Source of the DNA: Aspidiotus rigidus
Taxonomy: Eukaryota > Arthropoda > Insecta > Hemiptera > Diaspididae
Length of the DNA: 64,000 nt
Direction of reading: 5' to 3'
Assembly (NCBI GenBank): GCA_035079385.1
Contig: JAVHKY010000001.1
Span: 13,850,501-13,914,500 of the forward strand
Below the pieces are notes generated by a model. It searched no databases. It saw nothing but the letters and a program-made list of their open reading frames with translations, and had not been told where the DNA came from. Both the position numbers and the translations under genes were made by a program. Positions 11,760-22,600 of this stretch are shown piece after piece. Within the stretch, counting starts at the first letter, position 1. Each line of letters starts with the position of its first letter.

Positions 11760-12345
11760 ATTGATTGGAAGACGACGTCGATATCAGGTCGAAATAGTAT
11801 CAAATTTTGACTCATTCATCACCTCAATTTCAAGTCAATTTTGAGTCGACTGCTTAAAATTTTTCATTGATCCAAATTCTCAAGCTCTGTCGACTCAATA
11901 GTTCATTTGTAGTGGTCTGGGAATGTAGGCTGGTAAACTTGGAATTGACCTCAACCGACGTTGAGGTCGACTCAATTGCACCTCATTTGTCACGTCGAAT
12001 TCAAATCGACTTTGAGTTGGAATTTTTTCTTGACCTTACATCGACTGCTCTCTATTGTATCGATTTTAGGTCGGTTCATGGTGCTTTGAAAAATATGCTG
12101 GTCGACTTTGAATCGACGAGTTGATCTGGAGTGGATTTACTGTCACTCCCTTACGTAGCATTCTGTCTGTTTGGTCGCTTTGTTACTCTCAGACAGAATG
12201 TGGAATAAGGGTCATTGAGAAACTGAATTATTTTGGATCAATGAGAAAATAGTTGAAATCTCGACGTCGATTTTCAGTCGACATCAAATTGACTCATTTA
12301 TGACCTTGCTGTCAACGCAATTTCAACGTCGATTGCAAGTCCCTA
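11760..12345 (+). repeat. GTCGAC-rich repeat, copy A (fullest)
   Basis: Begins gacgtcgatatcaggtcg and is studded with words of the form RTCGAY separated by 10-20 bases. The order of landmarks is gacgtcgatatcaggtcg, ctcattcatcac, gactgcttaaaatttttcat, tgctggtcgactttgaatcg, a segment with the 11-bp hairpin CATTCTGTCTG/CAGACAGAATG at 12159-12200, and the end tcaacgtcgattgcaagtcc. The same landmarks in the same order recur at 16.7 and 17.1-19.7 kb, which defines an interspersed element rather than a simple satellite. There is no convincing coding potential. A small further fragment lies at about 12780-12860. Confidence 0.8.
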
Positions 12346-12975
12346 CCAAGGAATTCGGGCTAAGCAGCGCTAGAGTCGCACTTTAGAGGGAAATTCAACC
12401 ATGGTATTACCTAATGAAAAATTTATATATAATACTGGAATGAAGCAGATTTGGCCTCCTAACATCCCATGGAAGATGATCCGCAAACTTGTGTCTACTA
12501 ATTAAGTGAGATGATAAAATCCTTGATTCCGCTACGTTCGAGAGTTATTCCAAGTTTTTCATTTTTCTCCCATACAGGTTTACAGTTCGGCAGAAGTACC
12601 ATTCCTTTCGAAATCGAAATCAACTTTCAATCGGCGCCCTGTCTCTACAATCTAGTCTATTTAAAAATCCTTGTGATGGAGTTGAAATGATTAAAACCCC
12701 ATCGCATCATGCCGACCACACGATTGGACAACATGCCTACAGCATGAGCTCATGCATATTCGGCAAGCCGAGGTGGAGTCAATTTTCAATCATTTCACGT
12801 CAGTTTGTGCTCGACGTCGACTCAGATTTGATATTTTGATCTCGCGTCAACGTCAAATCGTCGTTCATTCGAAGTACACATGGTTCATAGAGTTCTCGGA
12901 TAAGTGGAGAATAGATCGCAACATGTAGCGTATAAGATGCCCAAATCTATGGGTCATTCACCTGCCCATCAGGCG

Positions 12976-13625
12976 TCTCATGAATGGAATATCGAATCAA
13001 ATGGTCAGGACTGAAAGTTCAATAAAATCTTTTGTATGCTGGAAGATATCCACGAAAATGCAAAGGCTCATTCAAGACAAGATGAATCTACAACGGGGTG
13101 AAAACCTTTCTATCCCCACGTTGAAGAGATTTGGACCTTCTATCTCCAAGGCTCTTAAACGTGGTGATAGAAAAGATTTTTAGAAAAATGACTGTGAGAA
13201 GGAGGTCAAGTTATATGTGAAATAACTGAACCATTTTACATTTGCAAACGATTTGGTCTCATTCAGCTAGAACCGGAATGATAGGCGAGAGTCTGGGTTC
13301 AAAGAGCCCAAAAAGCGATGCAGAGGAAAATATTAAGAATTATTCTAAGAGAAAGAAAACCAAAGGTCATAGGATAGGGAGTTGAGTTAAATCGAGTAAA
13401 TTTAAACGCACAGGTCATCTAGTCGAAACAAACCCATAAAAATTGGTTTACTGGACCTGAAAGAGAGGAATATCATCTATTGGATGGAAAGACGAACGGG
13501 TTCGCAGAGTCAGTAAACTTTGGAACGAGCGAACTTATAATAGGCTTGTATCGCGGGAGATCTCAGAGGTCTATGCCGGAGATTGGGCCGATGAAATTAA
13601 AAAATAAAATATCTAAGCCTATGCT
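12976..13625 (+). pseudogene. RTE-type LINE reverse transcriptase tail, decayed
   Basis: Three landmarks of RTE/BovB-like LINE ORF2 lie in the right order on the plus strand, in shifting frames. LNHFTFANDLV at about 13226-13258 corresponds to the catalytic box normally read as HLRFADDIVL, with the second aspartate position altered. RAQKAMQRKILRIILRERK at 13303-13360 corresponds to the conserved R-A-Q-R-A-M-E-R segment of the post-RT region. R-W-A-D-E-I-K-K near 13580-13605, with one extra base, corresponds to the family's terminal R-W-x-D-D-I-K. The piece is interrupted by stops and frame changes and is dead. The clade call (RTE rather than CR1) is an inference from the C-terminal motifs. Confidence 0.65.
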
Positions 13626-13629
13626 TACA

Positions 13630-16120
13630 GTAGGCTTTATTAATATTTCAACAATTTTAGTGTAAATTGAGACATATGATAATCTGATTTCAACAAAAGA
13701 TACGAAGTTCTTCAAATACCATAAATACGGAGTTTGGGCGAAGGCTAATCAAGCCTGCAAATACTGATGAGAATACTTCTAAAGACGATTTTAACAAGAT
13801 CAGAATGACTGCGTGCGCTCGTATGGAACGATTAACAAAAACGATAAAAAATGATAATAATAATAGATATAGAGAAGAAAAAAAAACTAGGCAGATTGCG
13901 TTACGTTGGAGTGTATAACATCGCATAATTAATTAACAGATTGCGCGTGTCTGGACCTATGCCGACAACAACGTGGGGACGTGGTCGCGAAGAAAAAGAA
14001 AAAATTGTGCACTGTCCACTCGAGTTTCGTATACAATGAACTTCGCTGTTCCAGCATACCAACGAGTAATTCATCCTTGAAATAGTTCAGCAAACTTCTT
14101 TCGGTGTAATTAGCGTCTCACGAGTGAGTGAAGAGAGAGAAAAAAACTATTGGTAGCTTTATTATTATGGCAAATAACTATGTCTTATGTGTTTACGATG
14201 ATTGTTTAAGAGGTGCCGGCGCTAAACAGCGGACGCGATAACAAATTTACCGAGTCTGGCAAAACGCTGCCGGACTTACATAAGAAGAGGGCTCAATTAA
14301 TTACCCAAACGAAGCGTGCTACAAAAACGTTCTTCAATATTTATACAGAAAAAGCAGGTTTTTTTTTTCGATCAGTCGAATCTTTTTTTCTGAGAATCCG
14401 GATATATCGATAGAAATTGAATTTATACTCTCTTGCTTGTTGTCCCCCGTTTATTTTATCTACCAATATCTTTTCTTGTGTTTTATTATTTTCATCATCG
14501 TCAAAGACGATAATGATGATGACGTTCAACGAACTCACTTTTTCTCTCTCTACCTTACTCGCTGTCTCTCAATCTGATGTCCGTACGTACTATAAAGTAT
14601 TTGTACACACCAAACAATTACCGATCAAATTGCATGCCAGTAGACAGAAATACATTATCAGACGCAATTTTGTTGTCTGTGTCTTTTTTTTTCTGATTCA
14701 TCTTACTTCTTCCTCCTCCTCCACGTCCTCTTCCAACGTGCATCACTTTTTCTTTTCTATCGCTGACGAGACATGCACATCAACAGAAGTGCGTACAATA
14801 CGAGTATTCTTCATCTCTTTCCCCCGTTCGTTCTTAAAGCTTTATTATGTTACTGCACCTAGATCTTGACAGACCTCCAAAACGACTAAGGTAGAGGGCT
14901 ACTATCGTTTTTTTTTTTTTCTCTTAAGAAAGGTATTCATACTAATAAGGAACTGTTCCAAACAAGGACAATCTATCTTTACATGTATGAAATTAATTCA
15001 TTTATCACTCTCGACAACGTACAATCTTGTTAATATCATAGCATGTGAAAGAGCAGCCGGTTATTATGCGTGTCGTTGTGGTTTGCATCCAGACGCGTGC
15101 TCGTATTTCGCTTCCACCCACTTGGTCTGGGCACCCACCCTTGTTGACACAGAATGGAGAAAAAACCACACATCCGCATGAAAAATATGACAAATGTTCG
15201 CTAATAAATCTGCGATTCAGTTTCCCCGAAAAACGGAGCCCAGTCGCCTTATGTAACAGACTTTGACTCGATGATAAGAAAAAAAATAATAATAAATATT
15301 AAAACATGTAACCATCATATACGCGAAATACGTATCGAATTAGTGTTGTGTTGATAGTTACCTACGTTGAGTATGAAAAATTTTTAATAGTCGGTGAAAT
15401 TACAGTAACTGAGCATTTTCTTTCTACCTTTATATTGAGTGAGACTGGGTGCGAAAGCTGTGGGAAGATCTCGTCGCGTCGGTCGACTAGAAAGTAGACC
15501 ATATTATATTTGCGTCCAAATGTCCGTTGAGAGCGAAGGACAAGTTTGAATATGTCCTCAAACATGAGGATGTAAATTTTCCGCGCCTGTTTTGACACAG
15601 CTCTTCGTAAACCAAAACTTTAAAACTTGTACACCAACTTTCAGACTATTGAGGAGAACAATTGAAGACGTCGTCCGCAAAAGCGCCTAAATCAAGTTAC
15701 GTTCTTCTTCGTCTTATTGCTGACCTTTTTTTTTCTCTTTTATACGGTAAGTTAGATTTTGGTTCCACCTATCTACGCTTCCAAATCGTCAAATAATTAT
15801 CGATGACGTTATAAAGAAAATTTGGCCATCAAAATCAACAGAAAATCTAATTCGAGTTATGAGCTCGGAGTGGGCAGATGGAGTCGATGATGATGAATAC
15901 GAATTAGATAGTACCGTAAAAATAGGTGGATCGGAGGTACCTATAGTCCATTGTGCTAATGATTATCTCATGACTGTTTGAGAAGGAGTGCGTGTCGTAG
16001 GGAGAGACAGGATAGTGAAGCACAATGTTTTCGAAAGCTCGGCAAGACAAAATGTGTTCGACGAATATATCATCAGCGTTCCAGCATTGGTACGAGGAAG
16101 CTGAATAAAATAAGAAGAGG
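13630..16120. other. Intergenic, no gene recognised
   Basis: No supported gene. The part at about 13.9-14.9 kb has unique, CpG-bearing sequence that could be regulatory or an untranslated exon, but no motif confirms this. T-runs occur at about 14910-14921 and 15726-15736. Confidence 0.4.
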
Positions 16121-16132
16121 AAAGAGTCACAT

Positions 16133-16279
16133 CAGGGTCGGACTGGCTCATACCGGGGCCCCCCTAACCCCCTCTCCCACCAAAAAAATTCATGCAACAA
16201 ATTTTTCTTGTAAGGGCCCTAATCTTTGCCGGGCCCCTGGCGATCGCCAGTCAGCCACACGCGGCCCAGTCCGACCCTG
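16133..16279 (+). mobile_element. hAT MITE (147 bp) with 8-bp target duplication
   Basis: A 147-bp element starts CAGGGTCGGACTGG and ends CCAGTCCGACCCTG, a perfect 14-bp terminal inverted repeat beginning with CAG as is usual for hAT. It is flanked on both sides by the identical 8-mer agtcacat (16125-16132 and 16280-16287), the target-site length diagnostic for hAT. The inside is G+C-rich near both ends (ccggggcccc and gccgggcccctgg) and non-coding. Perfect ends and target copies suggest a fairly recent insertion mobilised by a transposase encoded elsewhere. Confidence 0.95.
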
Positions 16280-16685
16280 AGTCACATGCCCTGAGACAGG
16301 ATAAAAAAATTGAAGTTGCCCAGAAATCATGCCAAAAGAAGGGAATAAGGGAGCAGTAATACAATTTGAGACCGTACGAGAGGAAGGAGGAGGAATGAGT
16401 AATGGAAGGTGAACGCAATGACTGCTTCGCGGCAAGGTCCATTGCGTCAAGGTTGATTTGTCCCAGTATCCATAGGGGGAAACAACATGATCCAGCATAG
16501 AAAATGTGAGATATCTCCTCCAGAGAGACGTAGTATAGTATTTTGTACGCTTGCTTTCTACACTTCGATATATCGATTTGGTCGATCAAATTGAATCGAT
16601 TCGATTCATTATAATTATCTACTGTTGTACTCACGGTTCACTCGCGCCGCTCTTCCCCTTCTTGGCCTAATATATTATGTTATCA

Positions 16686-16960
16686 ATTTCACGTGGACAT
16701 CGATATCAGGTCGATATGGGGCTGATTTCAAATCGACTTCTTAAAAATGGGTTTATCGACCTGAAATCGACTACCCTGTTGGGTCAATTAACAGTCGATT
16801 TTTAGTTTTCTGAAAATGTATGCTGGTCGACTTTACATCGACCTCAAATCGACGTCGATCTGGAGTCGATATACAGTCACTCCCTTGAAGCGTTTTGTTT
16901 GTTCTGTGACTTCGTTACTCGCAGATTGAATAAGTAGTCATGATAATGAAACGAAAACAA
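16686..16960 (+). repeat. GTCGAC-rich repeat, copy B
   Basis: Shorter copy of the family seen at 11.8 kb. It keeps gacatcgatatcaggtcg at its start, tgctggtcgactttacatcg, gacgtcgatctggagtcg, and the cagtcactccctt segment that in copy A leads into a hairpin. The hairpin itself is lost here. Its end fades near 16960. Confidence 0.75.
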
Positions 16961-17139
16961 TTAAGAAGAATTTTAACTATGCTTGCGGCGTTACACATTT
17001 TTCTAGCAGTGTTGCCAACCGATGGACCACGTCGACCGTCGATTTTGTCATAAGAAAATTGACTCAAAACTTACCGATATATATATATTTTTTCTTTCTT
17101 TCAATCTCGGTCTAAATTGCATTCTTCTATTGTTGAAAT

Positions 17140-18001
17140 CGGGCGAAGATGACGTCGGTATCGGGTCGATATGGGGTCGACCTATGTTAACCTATTTCGA
17201 CTCATTTCTCACGTCAATTTCGAGTTGACTTTTTCAAATTTTTCATCGATCTAAAATCAACTACTTGGATGATTAACAGTTGATTTGTGGTGGTTCGGAA
17301 ATTTAAGTTGATCAACTTAAAATCGACCGACTTCGAAATTGAATTCACACTGGTCGAATCAATCTCTTCTTATTTGTCGCGTCGATTTCAAATCAATTTT
17401 AGGCCGGAATTTTAGTGGGAAACGAGAGGGAGGGAGATATTCTCAGAGAACGTGCGCGAGCGCATCCGCGTCCAACTTTCGTGACATCATCACTTTCAGC
17501 GAAATGTTCAGAGACTTGGAATATTCTCGATCATCGAGCTCTATTTATGACTTGGGGATGATGTTATCAACCTGGGTTGAAGGAATTTGTCTAGGTTACA
17601 TGAAGTTCAAAGGAAGGTTTCAAAAGATTGCGTATAGTACAATGTGCAGTGATGGAAAGCAATAGCCAATAATGGCTTAAGTAGCAGTAAATATGATTTT
17701 ACGAGCTATTAAGCTCATCCATTAGCCAGCCGTGTTTTTTGCGACTTGAAATTGACTACTCTATCGTGTCGATTAAAAGTCAGTTTGTGGTGCTCTGAGA
17801 AATCTACTGGTCGACTTTCAATCGACGATGTTGATCTTGATTTTATTGTAGCATTCTGTCTCTTTAGTGGCTTTGCTACTCGCAGATGAAATGAGTAGTC
17901 GTGATTGTGATAATGAGGACCATTAAAACCCTTAATTATTCTTGATCAATAAGGCAATGGTCGACTCGACGTAATGTCGACTTCGACTTTCAGTCGATAC
18001 G
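17140..18001 (+). repeat. GTCGAC-rich repeat, copy C, left part
   Basis: Starts gatgacgtcggtatcgggtcg and runs in register with copy A, except for a stretch (17414-17741) that copy A lacks. It stops at 18001 where the TIR element begins; the matching remainder of the repeat resumes at 19393. This copy therefore records at least two later insertions. Confidence 0.75.
17414..17741 (+). mobile_element. Unidentified insertion of about 330 bp in repeat copy C
   Basis: Copy A reads from ggaatttttt directly into cttgaccttacatcg, while copy C reads ggaatttt, then about 330 bp of unrelated sequence, then gcgacttgaaattgac. The inserted piece has no GTCGAC-type words. No terminal inverted repeat is evident; T-runs at both borders could be a short target duplication. 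The class is unknown. Confidence 0.45.
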
Positions 18002-19392
18002 TACAGTGAAAGTTGATAATTCAGTCATAGTTGATAATGATTATAGTCATTGTTCACATTTACGCAAAGTTGATAATAAAATACTTTTATTAGTATTTAC
18101 TAGTATTTATTAACATGACCTAGTGATTATTTACAATTAGGTACTTGGAGCACGTAGTAAAATTTCAAAAAATAAAATGGGCATACTCAAAAGGTAATGA
18201 AAAATTTTTAGCTATTAATTACAATAGTAAAAATGAATATTATATGTACTGTGTACTCATTATTTGTTGCTACAAGAGGTGCTACCATGGCATTTAGAAT
18301 TGCAAAGGATGCCACTTTTTAAGCAAAAAAATTGTTTCGTGTTGCACTTTTTAGTACACAAACACCAAACAAAACCTTGACTATTGCCCACAGCTTGTAC
18401 TGAGGCTACTGAGCGAAGTGACACTTCTTCTATTGGTACGTCTTCAACTTTCAAGAACTTGTTATGCGATAACTCAAATTGCGAACGCGTGTACATTTGT
18501 TTTAAAATACTGGTGCGAGTACAGAGCCTGAAAAAATTTTTACCATCACTTTTGATACGCTCAATATTCTCGATGTACGTATTTCTCAGAGTCGAGCAAT
18601 GCACAGTACTTAGCTCTTTCATATTTTTATTAAAAATTAATTTAAACTCACTATTCTTGTCTCCTTCCATTTCAGAAAATTAACAAGTAGAAAGCAAGAC
18701 GAACAATCGGAAGGAATCAATAACGGATACTGACGAGATTTCAGATAGAAGAGGATGAATGCTGAGGTCACACATCATTAAAAATCGTGTGCTGACTTGC
18801 TGCATAGATAGATAGATTACAAGTAAAACAAAAAATCTCAATGCGGCGTCATACACTTCGTCGCAAACTGTAACTTACGTGCACTTTCATTTGTCTAAGA
18901 AATGCATACGTCTCTGTAGAGTCTTCTTCTTCATTGTATTATGAGTCACAAAGCTTACCACCTTTCTTTCGGAAGAATTCTTTTTTTTTCTTTTTATTTC
19001 ATACTTATAAACGCCGATCTCAGAACCGAAGAGCTAACTGACCTGGTGAACTACACCCGTACCAATAAATTAGAAATAATTCTGTAGTCTAATTAATCAT
19101 AGTACTCATATTTACATTTAGCTCAATGGATATAGCCGTTTTACTATGGCATTTAAGTCCCTTGAATAAGAAAAAAAAAAAAAAAATTTTTGAAAACATA
19201 ATAAATTGGAAATAGGTTGTAGACAATCAACATTCACTATGTATGTTAGTAATTACTAAAAATCACTAGGTAATGCAAAAACCTAGTTAATATTTAAGGA
19301 TATTTTGATTATCAACTTCAACTGCCTTCTTTAGGTATTATTCACAATACCTAGTCAATGTGAACAATATTTAATTATCGACTTTCACTGTA
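18002..19392 (-). mobile_element. TIR-bounded DNA transposon carrying a KRBA2-like tail
   Basis: Left end TACAGTGAAAGTTGATAAT and right end, read inward, TACAGTGAAAGTCGATAAT differ at one base in the first 19, and similarity goes on inside (a tattgttcacatt word in both). The element sits within repeat copy C, whose halves are on either side, which confirms the boundaries independently. It contains a minus-strand open frame for the Cys-rich tail of a KRBA2-like integrase protein (18260-18670) but no integrase core, so it is non-autonomous. No target duplication is clear at the borders. KRBA2-like proteins belong to the Ginger/GIN group of integrase-bearing DNA transposons; that assignment comes from the protein, not the ends. 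Confidence 0.8.
18260..18670 (-). CDS. KRBA2-like protein, C-terminal domain only (element-borne)
   Basis: An uninterrupted 136-codon frame from an ATG. Residues 1-40 (MEGDKNSEF onward) match nothing I know. From about residue 45 it follows the C-terminal region of KRBA2-like integrase proteins: NFFRLCTRTSILKQMYTRSQ, then VEDVPIEEVSLRSVAS, GNSQGFVWC, and a Cys-rich tail ending in LCNSKCHGSTSCSNK. Cysteines follow the family's C-x-C-x3-C...C-N-x-K-C-H pattern, with one C-x-C pair changed (KQFFCLK). The integrase core and the GDTVRVPIPDV segment seen in the copy at 52 kb are absent. It lies inside a TIR element and is read opposite to the numbering. It may be a truncated remnant that has stayed open by chance, or a small expressed product; the sequence alone cannot tell. 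Confidence 0.6.
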   Translation of the reverse strand: MEGDKNSEFKLIFNKNMKELSTVHCSTLRNTYIENIERIKSDGKNFFRLCTRTSILKQMYTRSQFELSHNKFLKVEDVPIEEVSLRSVASVQAVGNSQGFVWCLCTKKCNTKQFFCLKSGILCNSKCHGSTSCSNK

Positions 19393-19690
19393 ACAGATAT
19401 AAAAATTAGAATTATCGAGTGTCAACTCATTTTTGACCTTAATTCTGAAACCCTGTTTCAAATGTTGCCCTTGGAAACTACGAAATTTCGACGTTGATTG
19501 CCAGTCTTTTGCCGGTGAGTGACGTATGATCGACACAAAACCGATCGATCTATTGGACGTCGACGATGAATCGATGGTAGAAAGGAGAGGTCGATTTTTT
19601 TCCGTCATGTCAGGTTGATTCGCGGCCGCGGTTGAGCGGAACTAAACTATTCTGAGTCGACTATTGGTCAACGAGTCGATTTGGGGCCGA
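19393..19690 (+). repeat. GTCGAC-rich repeat, copy C, right part
   Basis: Resumes the family after the TIR element: gtcaactcatttttgacctt, then tcgacgttgattgccagtc, which matches the end of copy A (gtcaacgcaatttcaacg, tcgattgcaagtcc). Further RTCGAY words continue to about 19690 (gatcgatctattggacgtcg, gagtcgatttggggccg). Confidence 0.75.
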
Positions 19691-19699
19691 CAGAGTTCA

Positions 19700-22600
19700 T
19701 CAGTTGTCATTGGGCGAAAGACCTACAAGCTTTTCCGAGAAACCTATTTGTAACTTTTACTACAATAGGTAGGATTCGATACTCCAACTTTATCAAGCGT
19801 ACGCCTTTTGGAAGTCTATGTATTGCTTCCACCTGCGAACTTCGTGTATTTTGCACGTCAATGGGCTAGTAGTTAATGAAACTTCTCAACTTCAAAGACC
19901 CATACTGACTAGGGGCGATTCTTTGTTGGACTCAACTATAGTTTACTAAATATGTACATAGTAGATTTTACAATTTCAGCCGAGGTCAGTAGCAAGTATT
20001 GTGATAACGTAAATATTATTTTCAAAATCTACGCGCGAAGGACGTTTTATTTGAAAAAAGGTCTCATATCGTTGATTTTATTTATTTCATAGTTATTTTC
20101 TACGACGCAATGGGGTGATCCCCTTTAGCACTATGATATCACACGGAGAACCGTGCTGGCCATGCACATATCATCCCCCGTTTGGATGGCAACTGTCATA
20201 GGTCTGCCACCGACAATCGTCCCTTGTAAGACAATTAAATTCCTGCTGCAGGCAATGAAAGCTGCCCAAGATCAGATTTTAATGTAGGGTATTAGAATTG
20301 AATGACGATTGCGTCCCGTATACTACGACCATGAGTGTATTGTATAACAAAATAAATTTTTTCTGTAGGCCTCGTAAAGTAACGTTAATGTAAGCCGCAT
20401 AAGTCTTTCTTCACTTCTCGATAGTCTCTTTTACTCGTAGTTACGTATTTAACTCGCATTTATGAATCGTATGAAGTCTACGTTTCTGATTCTCAGAAAT
20501 ACAAATATCTTAGTGTAGAACACATCCGTAGTCCACAATGTGGTTTATAAAGCACGCACTGAATGCCTTCCAGTAGTGGCGTAGAGGGGAAACAGGAGGG
20601 TTGACCGTTCCCAGGACACATGAAATATCGCATTTTATTCTAAATAATTTTTTCAAAAATTTTTCATATTTCTTTTTTAACGCCCCTTTCCCCCTCAGAA
20701 GAATTTTTTGGCTGTATTACAACCTTCTCACCCGAAAGGACAGAGCACTACCACGCTAAACAATATACAGCGTACGGTCCTCTGCGAGCATGCTTTACTC
20801 ACGATTTACTGAACAATATTTGGACAGAAGGGTCATTATGATGAAAACGACAGGATTACAGAGATAAGATAGTGTCTTGAATATGAGCTCCTCTGTATAT
20901 CAGACTTATGCTGAACCAACAAAGTGGACGAATAAGCGAAGCGAGTGACCCCCACAAAAGCTGACAGCTCAAAATATATCATATCAGACTTTTGTCTCAC
21001 AAAGATATTCACTTTTGAAAGGATGATTTGTGGAAAATGTAAATTTGAAGCAGACTGACTCAAACTTGATTTCGAGGGCATTTACAGGTGCTGCGCGAAA
21101 ATTCTCAGAGCTGATGCCCATTGGAAATTTTTCATATTATGGTAGGAGTGAAATTTGCAGTGACGGATGCCGCCAATTTTTAGGTGTTGATTTAAGTTCC
21201 CGTGCCGTACATTATAAAAAAGTTTCAAAGAAAGTGATTAGGAAATTATCTGTAAATTATGATTGAAGAGGGGAACCGCGGACTTCTCTTCCTCCCTTCT
21301 TACAGGGCCTTTTGAGAAAATTGAAGGACTTGAATCTATGGCATTATGTAGGCCATCAGATAAATGCAGTTCTCTGATCTCCCAAAGGTTGGGCATTGCC
21401 AACCCGTAAGAAAGATAATTTAGCAACAGTTTCCAAAGAATAATTTTTGATAAATTTCACGTTCTCGGTCTGGGCGAATTCGTAACAGTTCTGTATTCAC
21501 AGGTAAAACATTTAATACTTCGTAGAGGGTGGAGAGATGAGATGAACAGCTATGATAACTTCGACTTGTTTTTTGTAAATGACATATCATCACTCAAGAT
21601 TTCAACATTTATCCACGCAAATCATCTCCGTGACTACGTTTCTACTTGGAGTTTTCCAGCGCGGCATCAGATAACTTAATAACAATCGTGTGTGAAACGG
21701 AAGAAGATTCTAATAGACCCGGACGAGACATCGACGGAAGCTACGATAAGTCGGTGCTTTGAATTGCGCCGTATAAATGGAAGAAAGTGAGCTTTAATAG
21801 TGATTCGAGATGTACACGTACAGCACGTGAGTAGGATGTTCCAGATAAGAGACGAAATTAAGCTTCAAATAATAGGTACTTTCATTACGTGCGTATTTTA
21901 ATAGGTAAATGAATCGTGATAAGGAAGAAAATAAAAAGACGTCTTGGATGCGTGATTTACTTTTCAATTTCCTCTATAGCTGAAGAAGAAGTATACAGAA
22001 ATTAGCACATTCTTACGCATGATGAAGCGACCCATTTCCCATAATCGTAGTGTACAATTTGAAAGACAAGGTGTCGTACAAAGGCTAACTCAAAAGCGTG
22101 CGTCATTAGAGATGGGACGATACTTACGAAAATTCTGACAAAACGGTCTAACTCGATTTTGTACTCGGATTGCAGGGAAGAAAAAAAAAACAGATTCACA
22201 ACACCAGAAACAAATGACGATCTTTAAATTTTGGCGAGTCAAAACGAACAATACGCAGGAAAGGCGAAAACGCGTACACGAGATATCGCGGCATAAAAAG
22301 TAAAAAAACACGCGAATTACGGAAGAAGAGTTTCACAGCAGAATTACCGCATGCCGCAACCGAGAAGAGTTGAAAATATTTCGTCCGCGTTCGCTGCGCC
22401 ACGGCTTGTGATAAGAGAAGAAAAAAACGCGAAAGGTGAGTCTCTCTTGTGGTCTTAGCTATTCTGCATTTGGCTGGACCGGGGGACTGGATCTGGATAC
22501 GCGCAGACGTAACGCCGCGCCGAGTCGGTGAGCGTCGCTAGGTTCCAGCGAACTCTGGCGTATTCCCACGGAACGTTTTTTCAGAAGATGAACCATCACG

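Noticed and set aside
13762..13795. Second CTGATGA with a short stem and TAAAG
   Set aside because: G12 of the hammerhead core is changed and no stems I and III can be drawn.
22430..22445. Splice donor aaaggtgagtc as proof of a gene at 22.4 kb
   Set aside because: A single donor-like word with no coding exon or acceptor; kept only as a remark.
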